64,000 bases of DNA. Origin: Gimesia sp. GTDB lineage: Bacteria; Planctomycetota; Planctomycetia; Planctomycetales; Planctomycetaceae. Position 1 is the stretch's first letter. Every line of letters starts with the position of its first letter. Shown here in pieces: positions 28,242 through 37,243 of the stretch. The stretch covers positions 372,001-436,000 of the forward strand of contig NZ_JAVJSQ010000015.1 of NCBI RefSeq assembly GCF_040219335.1. Direction: 5' to 3'. The notes under the pieces are model-generated. The model worked only from the letters and a program-made list of their open reading frames with translations. It did not search any database and was not told the DNA's origin. The translations under genes and the position numbers were made by a program.

Positions 28242-28370
28242 CGGAGTGACCTCTCGTCTGAATGTGGAAATTGGAGGGACGGTGCGGCAGTAATACGATC
28301 GGCTCTCTGATTCAGGCGGGAGAAGCAGCGAAAGATCACGCGTGGATCTGATATTTTTTGAGAATGCAGT

Positions 28371-29531
28371 TCAACGCGTCTGTTTTTGTTCGCGGCGGAA
28401 CTGGCCGGGGGTGGTGCCGGTCTGTTTTTTGAAGGCGACGTTCAGATATTCGGAGTGGCGAAAGCCGGTGCGGCTGGCGATTTCGATCAGCGGGAGTTCG
28501 GTTTCTTCGAGCAGCTGTTTCACGCGATCGAGGCGGATGCGCATGATCTCTTCGTGCGGTGAGCGGCCGATGACTTTCTGGAAGCGGCTTTCGAGAACCC
28601 GCCGGGAGAGGGGAACCGACTTTAAGACGTCCTGCACGTTGATGCCTTCGCAGGCCTGCTGGCGGATGAAGCGGACGGCGTCGGAGATCAGTTTGTCGTC
28701 GATGGCCTGAATATCGGTGGACTGACGCGTGGCAATTCCCAGAGGCTTGATGAGATGGGCGTCTGAGGAGACCGGTTCGCCGGCGATCATACGATCAAGC
28801 AGGGCGGCTGCTTCGTAGCCGGTGAGGCGCGTGTTGGGGATCACGCTGGAGAGGGGGGGCTCGGAGAGGTTACAGAGAATTTCGTCATTGTCCACGCCGA
28901 TGATGGCGACTTCTTCGGGGACAGAGACGTTGATGGTACGGCAGACATCGAGCAGTTGTTGCGCTTTAATGTCGTAACAGGCCATGATGCCGACCGGCTT
29001 GGGGAGTTGCAGGATCCAGTCAGCCAGGCGTTGCTGTTCGGCTTCCCAGGGGGGCGCCTGTTTGCGACCGGCGGTCTGCGGATAGGAGTGACAGGTAAAG
29101 CCGGCGTCCTGGATGACGTTCTGGAAATGATCTTCCCGCCAGCGGGACCAGTTGAAGCGATGATCGCCACAGAAGGCGTAGTGCTCGAAGCCGCGTTCGA
29201 TGAGGTGTTGCGCGGCCAGAGAGGCGATGGCGCGGTCATCGGTTTCTACCCAGGGGAGCGAGGGGGCCAGACGGGCGGCACTCACATCGACAGCCGGGAC
29301 GCCGGAGTTCACGACGGCTTCGGCGGTCTTCGTGTTTTCAATTCGCGCGATGATGCCGTCGCCGTGCCAGCTGTTGAGCCAGTTGACGGGGACATTGCCT
29401 CGACCATGCTCGGGGAGGTAGATCGACCAGGAGTGGTGCTCGTGAATGTAAGCCATGATGCCGCGTAAGAGTCCGCGGGCATAGGAGTTGGATGATTCGA
29501 TGAGCAGGGCGATTGAGGGGCGTGATTTCAT
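28371..29531 (-). CDS. XylR-like AraC-family transcriptional regulator
   Basis: From the ATG at 29531 (MKSRPSIALLIESSNSYARG) the protein is 386 residues. The first 270 or so form a LacI/ribose-binding-type sugar sensor (GIMACYDIKAQQLLDVCR, VAIIGVDNDEILCNL). The last 100 are an AraC-type double helix-turn-helix (LLEETELPLIEIASRTGFRHSEYLNVAFKKQTGTTPGQFR, quoted in part). This order matches E. coli XylR, which binds xylose and activates catabolic genes. A start at 29609 adds 26 unlikely residues. It diverges from the oxidoreductase gene at 29799 and presumably controls it. Confidence 0.87.
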   Translation of the reverse strand: MKSRPSIALLIESSNSYARGLLRGIMAYIHEHHSWSIYLPEHGRGNVPVNWLNSWHGDGIIARIENTKTAEAVVNSGVPAVDVSAARLAPSLPWVETDDRAIASLAAQHLIERGFEHYAFCGDHRFNWSRWREDHFQNVIQDAGFTCHSYPQTAGRKQAPPWEAEQQRLADWILQLPKPVGIMACYDIKAQQLLDVCRTINVSVPEEVAIIGVDNDEILCNLSEPPLSSVIPNTRLTGYEAAALLDRMIAGEPVSSDAHLIKPLGIATRQSTDIQAIDDKLISDAVRFIRQQACEGINVQDVLKSVPLSRRVLESRFQKVIGRSPHEEIMRIRLDRVKQLLEETELPLIEIASRTGFRHSEYLNVAFKKQTGTTPGQFRREQKQTR

Positions 29532-29798
29532 AGAGCCGGTTTCGGGCGGAATTGAGGGCGACGTAAATGTAATATTCTTAAAGGGATTCCGTGACAGCTC
29601 GTCTGGCAAACGGTCTCAAACCCCTGATAGCATGGATGAGGGCAGCTTTGTTGTGCGGTGAAATATCTCAATTTATTATGCGCAAGTTTACATGGTACTC
29701 GTTCAGGGGGCATTTACAATAAAGAAAATGGGCCGGGTTCCCCTGATGAGGTAACCGGATCAAACAGAGAGTCTCTCCTGCAGCGTAGAAGGAATGCC

Positions 29799-30914
29799 AT
29801 GAGTGAGAAACAGATGAATGTCGCGATTGTCGGTCTGGGATTTGGTGCTGAGTTCATTCCCATTTACCAGGCGCATCCGAATGCCAACATGTATGCGATC
29901 TGTCAGCGATCAGAAGATCATCTGAACGAGATCGGCGATACGTTCGGGATCGAGAAACGTTATACCTCTTACGATGAGCTGCTGGCGGATCCTGATGTGG
30001 ATGCCGTCCATATTAACACGCCGATTCCCGATCATGCTCCGCAGTCGATTAAAGCGTTGAAGGCAGGGAAGCATGTGGCGTGTACGGTGCCGATGGCGAC
30101 GACGGTGGCGGAGTGCGAAGAAATCGTCAAGACGGTCAAAGAGACCGGACTGAAATACATGATGATGGAGACGGTGGTTTACAGCCGCGAGTTTCTCTTC
30201 ATCAAGGAGATGTATGACAAAGGGGAGCTGGGCAAGATTCAGTACATGCAGGCCAGTCACCCGCAGGACATGGAAGGCTGGCCCGAGTACTGGGAGCGGA
30301 TGATCCCGATGCATTATGCAACGCACGTGGTGAGTCCGGTGCTGGGGATGGTCAACGGTCGGGCTGAGTATGTGAGCTGCTTTGGTTCCGGGACCGTGAA
30401 CGACGACATCGCGGAAAAGTCGGGTAACAAATTCGCTGTGGAGACATGTCACATCAAGATCAAGGATTCCGATATCGCGGCTCACATCTGGCGGTTCCTG
30501 TTTGATACCGCGCGGCAGTACCGGGAATCGGTAGACGTGTATGGCACGAAAAAATCATTTGAGTGGCCTTTGATCGAAGGGGAGAACCCGGTGCTGCACA
30601 CTGCGAAGAAGCCGGAACCCGAAATTCCCGAGCGTGTGGAAGTGCCCGATTACGCACATCTGCTGCCGCCTGAAATTCAGAAATTCACCCGGGCGATTCA
30701 CGACGCGGATCATCTCTCGTTCCTGCAGGGGGCCGGGCACGGCGGTTCGCATCCGCATCTGGTGAATGCGTTCCTGAAGTCACTGGTGGAAGACAGTGAT
30801 CCCTGGCCGAACGCCCCGCTGTCTGCGAACTGGACCAGTGTGGGCATCCTGGCGCATGAGTCTGCCGTGGCAGGGGGCGAAATTCGCAAGCTGCCCGAGT
30901 TCACACTGGAATAA
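29799..30914 (+). CDS. Gfo/Idh/MocA-family oxidoreductase
   Basis: The 372-residue NAD(P)-dependent oxidoreductase starts at 29799 (AGAAGGAA upstream) with the Rossmann motif VAIVGLGFGAEF. Other landmarks are DAVHINTPIPDHAPQSIKAL and GKHVACTVPMA; the latter replaces the usual EKPLA, so the typical EKP lysine is missing. MMMETVVYSREF follows. Members oxidise or reduce sugars such as myo-inositol or glucose. It diverges from the XylR-like regulator and lies 67 bases upstream of the 1741-residue protein gene. Confidence 0.9.
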   Translation: MSEKQMNVAIVGLGFGAEFIPIYQAHPNANMYAICQRSEDHLNEIGDTFGIEKRYTSYDELLADPDVDAVHINTPIPDHAPQSIKALKAGKHVACTVPMATTVAECEEIVKTVKETGLKYMMMETVVYSREFLFIKEMYDKGELGKIQYMQASHPQDMEGWPEYWERMIPMHYATHVVSPVLGMVNGRAEYVSCFGSGTVNDDIAEKSGNKFAVETCHIKIKDSDIAAHIWRFLFDTARQYRESVDVYGTKKSFEWPLIEGENPVLHTAKKPEPEIPERVEVPDYAHLLPPEIQKFTRAIHDADHLSFLQGAGHGGSHPHLVNAFLKSLVEDSDPWPNAPLSANWTSVGILAHESAVAGGEIRKLPEFTLE

Positions 30915-30981
30915 CTGGCGTACGTCACTGTTAGCATTTGATATATCGACATCATTCACATAGATATTCGAGGGGACCGTT

Positions 30982-33900
30982 ATGGCTCGTTACTCCCTGT
31001 TCCTGTTATCGCTGATTCTGGCGGCACCGCTGGCTGCTGCAGAGGAGTTCACGCTCCACCAGTTTGACCGTCTGCAACTGGGTGATAAGTTCTATGCAGA
31101 AGGGGCGACCTTCGGCGATCTGAACCGGGACGGTCACCAGGATCTGATTTCCGGACCGTACTGGTACGCGGGGCCAGACTTCAAAACGAAGCACGAGTAC
31201 TATCCGGTCAAGGAATGGAGCATCAACGGCTATTCCGACAACTTCTTTGCGTTTGTGAATGATGTCAACAAGGATGAGTGGCCCGACATCGTGATCATCG
31301 GGTTCCCCGGTAAGGAAGCTTACTGGTATGCGAATCCGCAGAAACAGTCGGGGCACTGGAAGCGGTACCTGGCGCATCCGGTGGTCGATAACGAGTCGCC
31401 CACCTATACCGACCTGACGGGAGATGGAGAGCCAGAGCTGGTATTCCACACGGGGGGACAGCTTGGCTATGCGGGGCCGGGGAAAGATCCGACGAAGCCC
31501 TGGAGCTTTCATGCGGTCTCGCCCAATCTGAAGTACGGTCGCTTTACGCACGGGCTGGGTGTGGGCGATGTGAATGGTGACGGAAAGCAGGACATCCTCG
31601 AGAAGAACGGCTGGTGGGAACAGCCGGCTGATCTGCAGAAAGCCGGTTTCTGGACACGGCACCCATTTAAGTTTACTGGTGCGGGCGGTTCTCAGATGTA
31701 TGCCTACGACGTGGATGGCGACGGGGACCAGGATGTAATCACCAGTAAGGCGGCCCACGCGTATGGTCTCTCCTGGTTTGAGAACGTCAAGAAAGATGGC
31801 GAGATTACGTTCGTCGAGCATCCGATCATGGGGAGCAAGCCGGAAGAGAACAAGTATGGCGTAGTCTTCTCACAGCTGCACGCCGTCGATCTGGTGGATA
31901 TGGATGGCGACGGCATCAAGGATATTGTAACCGGGAAACGATTCTGGGCGCATCAGGGGCATGATCCGGGGGCGAAAGAACCACCGGTCAATTACTGGTT
32001 CAAAATTGTGCGGACGCCAAACGGTGTGGATTTTCTGCCTTACCAGATCAATGACAAGTCGGGAGTGGGAACCCAGGTGGTCGCCGGCGATGTGACGGGG
32101 AACAAGCTCCCGGATCTGGTGGTGGGGAATAAGTCGGGTACGTATCTGCTGAAGCATAAAAAAGTGAAAGTAGACGAGGCAACCTGGAAAAAAGCACAGC
32201 CGAAAAAGTATGTGCCCAAGAAAGTCTCGGTGAAGAATGAACTCAAGCCGGGCGAGCATTTCGCTACGAACGCAGACGGGCGACGGTTGAATCTCGATTT
32301 TGAGACCGGTGATCTGAAAGACTGGGTTGCGGAGGGAGAGGCATTCCGTTCGCAGCCGGTCAAAGGTGATACGGTCAAAGCCCGCCGTCGAGATATGGTG
32401 AGCAATCACCAGGGGCAGTACTGGGTGGGTACCTATGAGGTGCTGGAAGATGTGCCCGTGGGGACGCTGTCTTCGGCTTCGATTAAAGTGACACATCCTT
32501 ATGCCACGTTTTATGTCGGAGGCGGGAGTCACGATTCGACGCGGGTCGAAATTGTAGACCGGACGACAAACAAGGTGATCGCGAAAGCCAGTGGTCGCAA
32601 CAATGAGCGTATGCACCAGGAGTTGGTGGATCTGACGAAATACCAGGGGAAAGAGATCTTCATTCGACTGGTGGACCAGCATAAGGGCGGTTGGGGGCAT
32701 ATCAACTTCGATCATTTCCGCTTCCACGACAAAAAGCCCGCACAACTGGAAGTGGCGGACAGTGGAGCCCCCGCGCAGGAGCATACACAAAAGTATGACG
32801 GTCTGCCTGGTAAGAAGGCGGCGGAAGTGATGTCGGTACCGGACGGGTTTTCGGTCTCGCTGGTTGCTGCCGAACCCGATGTGCAGCAGCCGATCGCGAT
32901 GACGATTGACGATCGCGGGCGTTTGTGGGTCGCGGAATCGTATGCCTATCCCAGCAAGCAGCCGGAAGGAAAAGGGAAAGATCGAATTCTGATTTTCGAA
33001 GACAAAGATGCCGACGGCAAATTTGAGACGCGAAAGATCTTTCAGGAGAAGCTGAACCTGGTGAGCGGTCTGGAAGTCGGCTTTGGCGGCGTGTGGGTGG
33101 GGCAGGCGCCCTACCTGCTGTTCATTCCCGATAAGGATGGCGACGATAAGCCAGACGGAGAACCAGAGATTCTGCTGGACGGCTGGCATTACGAGGATAC
33201 ACACGAAACGTTGAACTCGTTCATCTGGGGGCCGGACGGCTGGCTCTACGGCTGCCATGGTGTGTTTACGCATTCCCGGGTGGGAAAGCCGGGCACGCCC
33301 AATGATCAGCGAAAGCCGATCAATGCCGGGATCTGGCGGTATCATCCGACGCGGCACGAATTCGAAGTCTTTGCGCACGGGACGAGTAACCCGTGGGGTG
33401 TGGACTTCAACGATCAGGGGCAGTGCTTTCTGACCTGCTGTGTGATTCCGCACCTGTTTCATATCGTGCAGAACGCGCGTTATCGCAGACAGGCAGGGCA
33501 GCATTTCAATCCTTACACTTACGACGACATTAAAACGATTGCGAAACACCGGCACTGGACCGGCGGACAATGGAACCAGTCGGACCGGGTCGCTTCCGAC
33601 CGGGTAGGCGGGGGACACGCGCATGCCGGGGCGATGATCTACCTGGGAGGCAGCTGGCCGAAGAAGTATCGCAATCAGTTGTTCATGAACAACATTCATG
33701 GTGCCCGTTTAAATCAGGATCAGCTGGCCCGCGAAGGGTCGGGGTATATTGGCGATTTTGCTCCCGATTTCCTGTATGCGAACGATCGTTCCTCACAGAT
33801 TCTGTATCTGCGGTACGGTCCGGACGGGCAGGTCTATTTCATTGACTGGTACGACACGAACCAGTGCCATCATCGTGAATTTCAGAAGCACGACCGTTCG

Positions 33901-36207
33901 AACGGGCGTATTTTCCGCGTGGCTTATAACAATGCGAAGCCGGTCAAAGTTGATCTGCAAAAACTGACGAGTGCCGAGCTGGTCAAGCTGCAATTGCACG
34001 AGAACGACTGGTACGTGCGGCAGTCCCGACGTGTTCTGCAGGAGCGGGGAGCCGACCCGGAAGTGCACGCACAACTGGCGGAGATTGCCTTCGGTAATGA
34101 CGACGTGACACGTCGCCTGCGTGGGTTGTGGGCTCTGCATGTGACGGGGGGACTTTCGGAAGCGAAAGTGATGCAAGCTTTACAAGACCCGAGCGAATTT
34201 ATGCGGGGCTGGGCGATTCAGCTGGCGCTGGAAACGGGCGTGCCGTCAAAGCAGTTGTTGAAAACAATGGAAACACTGGCGAAGCAGGATCCTTCACCGG
34301 TGGTGCGTCTCTACCTGGGTTCGGCGGCCAACCGGCTGCCACTGGATCAGCGGGCGGGAATTCTCAAAGGTCTGGTGAGTCACGCGGAAGATCAGCACGA
34401 TCATAATCTGCCGTTGCTCTACTGGTATGCCCTGGAGCCGCTGGCACCGCATGACATGCAGCAGGCCTATGCCCTGGCGAAAGATGCGAAGATACCGCTG
34501 ATCGAGTCGTACACGTTGCGGCGGATTGCGGATATCGGAACGGAAGAGGCGGTCGCTTTTCTGGTGGAACAGCTGGGAGAAGCGCAGACTGCGGATGAGC
34601 AGAAAGTGTTTCTGGATTCGATTAACAGCGCATTGCGGGGACGACGCCAGTTTCCGATGCCGGCGCCATGGAAGAGAGTGGGTAAACGGCTGATGGCGAG
34701 TCAGGATCCGGTGGTGAAGTCACGTTCGCTGTCGCTGGCGGTGACCTTTGGTGACCCGGCGGCGATGCAGGAGTTACGGGAAATCGTCGCAGACCAGAAG
34801 AACGATCTGGCGGGACGGAAGTCAGCCCTGGATAGTCTGCTGGGAGTCCGCGATCCGCAACTGGTGCCGATTCTGATTCCATTGCTGGACCAGAAGGGAA
34901 TCCGCCGCGAAGCGCTGCGGGGGCTGGCCGGTTACCCCGATGCGGCGATCGCGACGGCGATACTGGAGCGGTATCCGCAGTACGATTTGAATGAAAAGCG
35001 GGACGCGTTGAATACACTGGCAAGTCGTTTGAATTTCGCGGAGCAGCTGGTGACTGCGGTCGAAGCGGGCGAAGTGCCTTCCAAAGATCTGTCTGCGGAA
35101 ATCATTCGTCAGCTGGGGAATCTCAAAGATAAAGAACTGAATGCCAGGATCGGTAAGGTATGGGGCGTTGTCCGCGAATCGGCAGCGGATAAGAAGAAGC
35201 TGATCGCCAGCTATAAGAATATGATCGAGCGACCGCATCCGACGCCGGACATAAACCTGGGACGGGCGATTTTTGCGAAGACCTGCCAACAGTGCCATAA
35301 GCTGTTTGGAACAGGGGCCAGCATTGGTCCGGAACTGACCGGTTCAAACCGGGCCAACCTCGATTATCTGCTGTCGAACGTGGTCGATCCGAGTGCCGTG
35401 ATGGCAAAGGATTATCAGCCGGCCGTGATTATCACGGAATCAGGGCGGATTATTACCGGGATCATCAAGAAGGAAGATAAGAACGCGGTGACGGTCGCGA
35501 CGGCGAACGAGACGGTGATCATCCCCCGTGACGAAATCGACGAAATGAGCCTGAGTGACAAGTCGATGATGCCCGATAATCTGTGGAAACAGCTGAGCCG
35601 GGTGGAGGTGCGTTCGCTGGTCAAATATCTGGCGAGCCCCGGACAGGTGCCGATGAAGGCGACGCCGGAGAATCTGAAGCAGTTCTTTAACGGTCAGGAT
35701 CTGACCGGCTGGACGGGCGACAGTCAGCTCTGGTTCGTGGAAAACGGTGAGATTGTAGGCCGTTCGCCGGGGATCAAGCGGAATGAGTTCCTGGTGAGTG
35801 ACATGCTGGTCGGTGATTTCGAACTGAAGGTCAAAGTGAGGCTGACCCCGAATGCAGGGAACAGCGGGATTCAGTTCCGCAGCAGTCTGCAGCCGGGAGG
35901 CCATGTCAAAGGGTACCAGGCCGACGTTGGTGCTGGCTGGTGGGGCAAGCTGTATGAAGAACATGGCCGGGGCCTGCTGTTTAAGGAATCCGGCGAGCAG
36001 CATGTCCGTGAAGGGGAGTGGAATGAATACCGGGTGGTTGCTGTCGGTCCGCGGATTCGGACTTACATCAACGGTAAATTGTGCACGGATCTGAATGACC
36101 CCCAGGGAGCCAAGTCCGGCATTCTGGCGTTCCAGATTCATTCCGGTGGGCCGATGGAGGTCCGCTTTAAGGATCTGGAATTGCGACTGGATCCTCCCCG
36201 GGATTAA
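30982..36207 (+). CDS. 1741-residue secreted multidomain protein (FG-GAP, PVC dehydrogenase-like, HEAT, heme, DUF1080)
   Basis: A signal peptide (1-20) is followed by FG-GAP/VCBS repeats (about 30-400, e.g. DLNRDGHQD, GDVNGDGKQD). A jelly-roll carbohydrate-binding-like module spans about 435-590. A PVC-type membrane-bound-dehydrogenase beta-propeller starts at residue 617 (MSVPDGFSVSLVAAEPD) and ends near 1000. HEAT repeats cover 1005-1400. A planctomycete cytochrome domain with CxxCH at 1435-1439 (CQQCH) follows, and a DUF1080 domain covers 1570-1740. All parts are single-frame. Its place between a sugar oxidoreductase and an epimerase suggests extracytoplasmic sugar oxidation or degradation with heme electron transfer (inference). 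Confidence 0.9.
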   Translation: MARYSLFLLSLILAAPLAAAEEFTLHQFDRLQLGDKFYAEGATFGDLNRDGHQDLISGPYWYAGPDFKTKHEYYPVKEWSINGYSDNFFAFVNDVNKDEWPDIVIIGFPGKEAYWYANPQKQSGHWKRYLAHPVVDNESPTYTDLTGDGEPELVFHTGGQLGYAGPGKDPTKPWSFHAVSPNLKYGRFTHGLGVGDVNGDGKQDILEKNGWWEQPADLQKAGFWTRHPFKFTGAGGSQMYAYDVDGDGDQDVITSKAAHAYGLSWFENVKKDGEITFVEHPIMGSKPEENKYGVVFSQLHAVDLVDMDGDGIKDIVTGKRFWAHQGHDPGAKEPPVNYWFKIVRTPNGVDFLPYQINDKSGVGTQVVAGDVTGNKLPDLVVGNKSGTYLLKHKKVKVDEATWKKAQPKKYVPKKVSVKNELKPGEHFATNADGRRLNLDFETGDLKDWVAEGEAFRSQPVKGDTVKARRRDMVSNHQGQYWVGTYEVLEDVPVGTLSSASIKVTHPYATFYVGGGSHDSTRVEIVDRTTNKVIAKASGRNNERMHQELVDLTKYQGKEIFIRLVDQHKGGWGHINFDHFRFHDKKPAQLEVADSGAPAQEHTQKYDGLPGKKAAEVMSVPDGFSVSLVAAEPDVQQPIAMTIDDRGRLWVAESYAYPSKQPEGKGKDRILIFEDKDADGKFETRKIFQEKLNLVSGLEVGFGGVWVGQAPYLLFIPDKDGDDKPDGEPEILLDGWHYEDTHETLNSFIWGPDGWLYGCHGVFTHSRVGKPGTPNDQRKPINAGIWRYHPTRHEFEVFAHGTSNPWGVDFNDQGQCFLTCCVIPHLFHIVQNARYRRQAGQHFNPYTYDDIKTIAKHRHWTGGQWNQSDRVASDRVGGGHAHAGAMIYLGGSWPKKYRNQLFMNNIHGARLNQDQLAREGSGYIGDFAPDFLYANDRSSQILYLRYGPDGQVYFIDWYDTNQCHHREFQKHDRSNGRIFRVAYNNAKPVKVDLQKLTSAELVKLQLHENDWYVRQSRRVLQERGADPEVHAQLAEIAFGNDDVTRRLRGLWALHVTGGLSEAKVMQALQDPSEFMRGWAIQLALETGVPSKQLLKTMETLAKQDPSPVVRLYLGSAANRLPLDQRAGILKGLVSHAEDQHDHNLPLLYWYALEPLAPHDMQQAYALAKDAKIPLIESYTLRRIADIGTEEAVAFLVEQLGEAQTADEQKVFLDSINSALRGRRQFPMPAPWKRVGKRLMASQDPVVKSRSLSLAVTFGDPAAMQELREIVADQKNDLAGRKSALDSLLGVRDPQLVPILIPLLDQKGIRREALRGLAGYPDAAIATAILERYPQYDLNEKRDALNTLASRLNFAEQLVTAVEAGEVPSKDLSAEIIRQLGNLKDKELNARIGKVWGVVRESAADKKKLIASYKNMIERPHPTPDINLGRAIFAKTCQQCHKLFGTGASIGPELTGSNRANLDYLLSNVVDPSAVMAKDYQPAVIITESGRIITGIIKKEDKNAVTVATANETVIIPRDEIDEMSLSDKSMMPDNLWKQLSRVEVRSLVKYLASPGQVPMKATPENLKQFFNGQDLTGWTGDSQLWFVENGEIVGRSPGIKRNEFLVSDMLVGDFELKVKVRLTPNAGNSGIQFRSSLQPGGHVKGYQADVGAGWWGKLYEEHGRGLLFKESGEQHVREGEWNEYRVVAVGPRIRTYINGKLCTDLNDPQGAKSGILAFQIHSGGPMEVRFKDLELRLDPPRD

Positions 36208-36220
36208 AGAAAGCTTGACG

Positions 36221-36254
36221 ACAGGCTGGTCGCTCAGCGAGTGGTCCAGCCTGT
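36221..36254. terminator. Hairpin between convergent genes
   Basis: ACAGGCTGG (36221-36229) pairs with CCAGCCTGT (36246-36254), with an inner CGCT/AGCG pairing. It lies between convergent genes but lacks a long T tract on either strand, so terminator function is probable rather than certain. Confidence 0.5.
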
Positions 36255-36258
36255 GTGT

Positions 36259-37095
36259 TCACTCAAAAAAGCCGCACTCCCGCAGGTAAACCACACTCTG
36301 CTTGACGCGGTTGTGGTGTTCTTCCAGCGTCAGCTCCGGTTCCCCTGCGATGCCTTCGATTTCCAGACTGTAGGGGCCATTGAAGTTGTTGTCTTCGAGG
36401 ATGTAGCGGATCTTCAAGAAGTCGACGCCTCCCGCTTCGCCCAGAGCGGTAAAATTCCAGTCCTTGAATTTGCAGTAGGAATCCTTGAGGTGCACGTGTT
36501 TGACCCAGGTGACGACCTCGTGCAGGGACTCCAGGACATTCGCGTGCTCGTTGTAGTAATTGATGTTGCCGGTGTCGAAGTTGAGTCGCAGGTTAGGGTG
36601 ATCCAGATCCTGCATGGTGCGGAGCATCCCGGCTGCGTTGACGCAGATGCCGGGGTGCGTTTCAAAGCAGTAGGTGATGCCCTGTGCTCCCGCGTAATCG
36701 CCGATCTCGCGGAGATGCTGGTAGAGGGTGTCGCGATCCGATTCCTGTTCGATTTCTCCCGCGCCGCCTACGACGAGTCGGACGCCCAGCTGATGAGCGA
36801 GGTCGAGCTTTCGTTTCGTCTTCGTGACGACTTCCGGATCGAGGGGATTGCCGGTGGTGATGTTGCAGCTCGAGAGTTTGACATGGTGTTGTTTCAACAG
36901 ATCTTTGACGTGCGCGATCTCCTCAGCGGTGGAGGCTTCCGTGAGCAGCGGCGTCTCTTTGAAAAACGAGGGGACGCCGTGGTTTTTGATGTTGAGTTCG
37001 AGGTGATCGATTCCGGCATCGCGGATGTGTTCGATCGCGGCGACGGGACCAAAGCGACCATAGGAGTTGGTCAGGCAGGAAACGAGGGCGGCCAT
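36259..37095 (-). CDS. Sugar phosphate isomerase/epimerase (TIM barrel)
   Basis: The 278-residue protein is an AP-endonuclease-2-like TIM barrel. It contains LNIKNHGVPSFF, CNITTGNPLDP, YCFETHPGICVNAAGMLRT, LRLNFDTGNINYYNEHANVLESL (quoted in part), VKHVHLKDSYCKF and YSLEIEGIAGEPELTLEEH. The Glu, Asp, His and Glu positions in these strands are the usual metal ligands. Such enzymes epimerise or isomerise ketoses, or inosose-type sugars. It is convergent with the 1741-residue gene and probably belongs to the same sugar pathway. Confidence 0.88.
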   Translation of the reverse strand: MAALVSCLTNSYGRFGPVAAIEHIRDAGIDHLELNIKNHGVPSFFKETPLLTEASTAEEIAHVKDLLKQHHVKLSSCNITTGNPLDPEVVTKTKRKLDLAHQLGVRLVVGGAGEIEQESDRDTLYQHLREIGDYAGAQGITYCFETHPGICVNAAGMLRTMQDLDHPNLRLNFDTGNINYYNEHANVLESLHEVVTWVKHVHLKDSYCKFKDWNFTALGEAGGVDFLKIRYILEDNNFNGPYSLEIEGIAGEPELTLEEHHNRVKQSVVYLRECGFFE

Positions 37096-37243
37096 GCATT
37101 CGACTTTCTATATCAGTGATCAGCGAACCGTTATTGCAGTACTGCTTTCAGCATGTTACTTTGACTTCAGATGAAATTCAAAGCTACTAGCCTAAAGTCC
37201 TGGAGCGGAGCTCGCTTGGCACAGGCACGGATGGAGTTCTCGG

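Noticed and set aside
31870-33699. 609-codon minus-strand ORF
   Set aside because: It lies wholly opposite the 1741-residue gene, whose domains are clear; its Arg/His-rich composition is typical of antisense frames.
36241-37119. 292-codon plus-strand ORF
   Set aside because: It is antisense to the well-supported epimerase gene.
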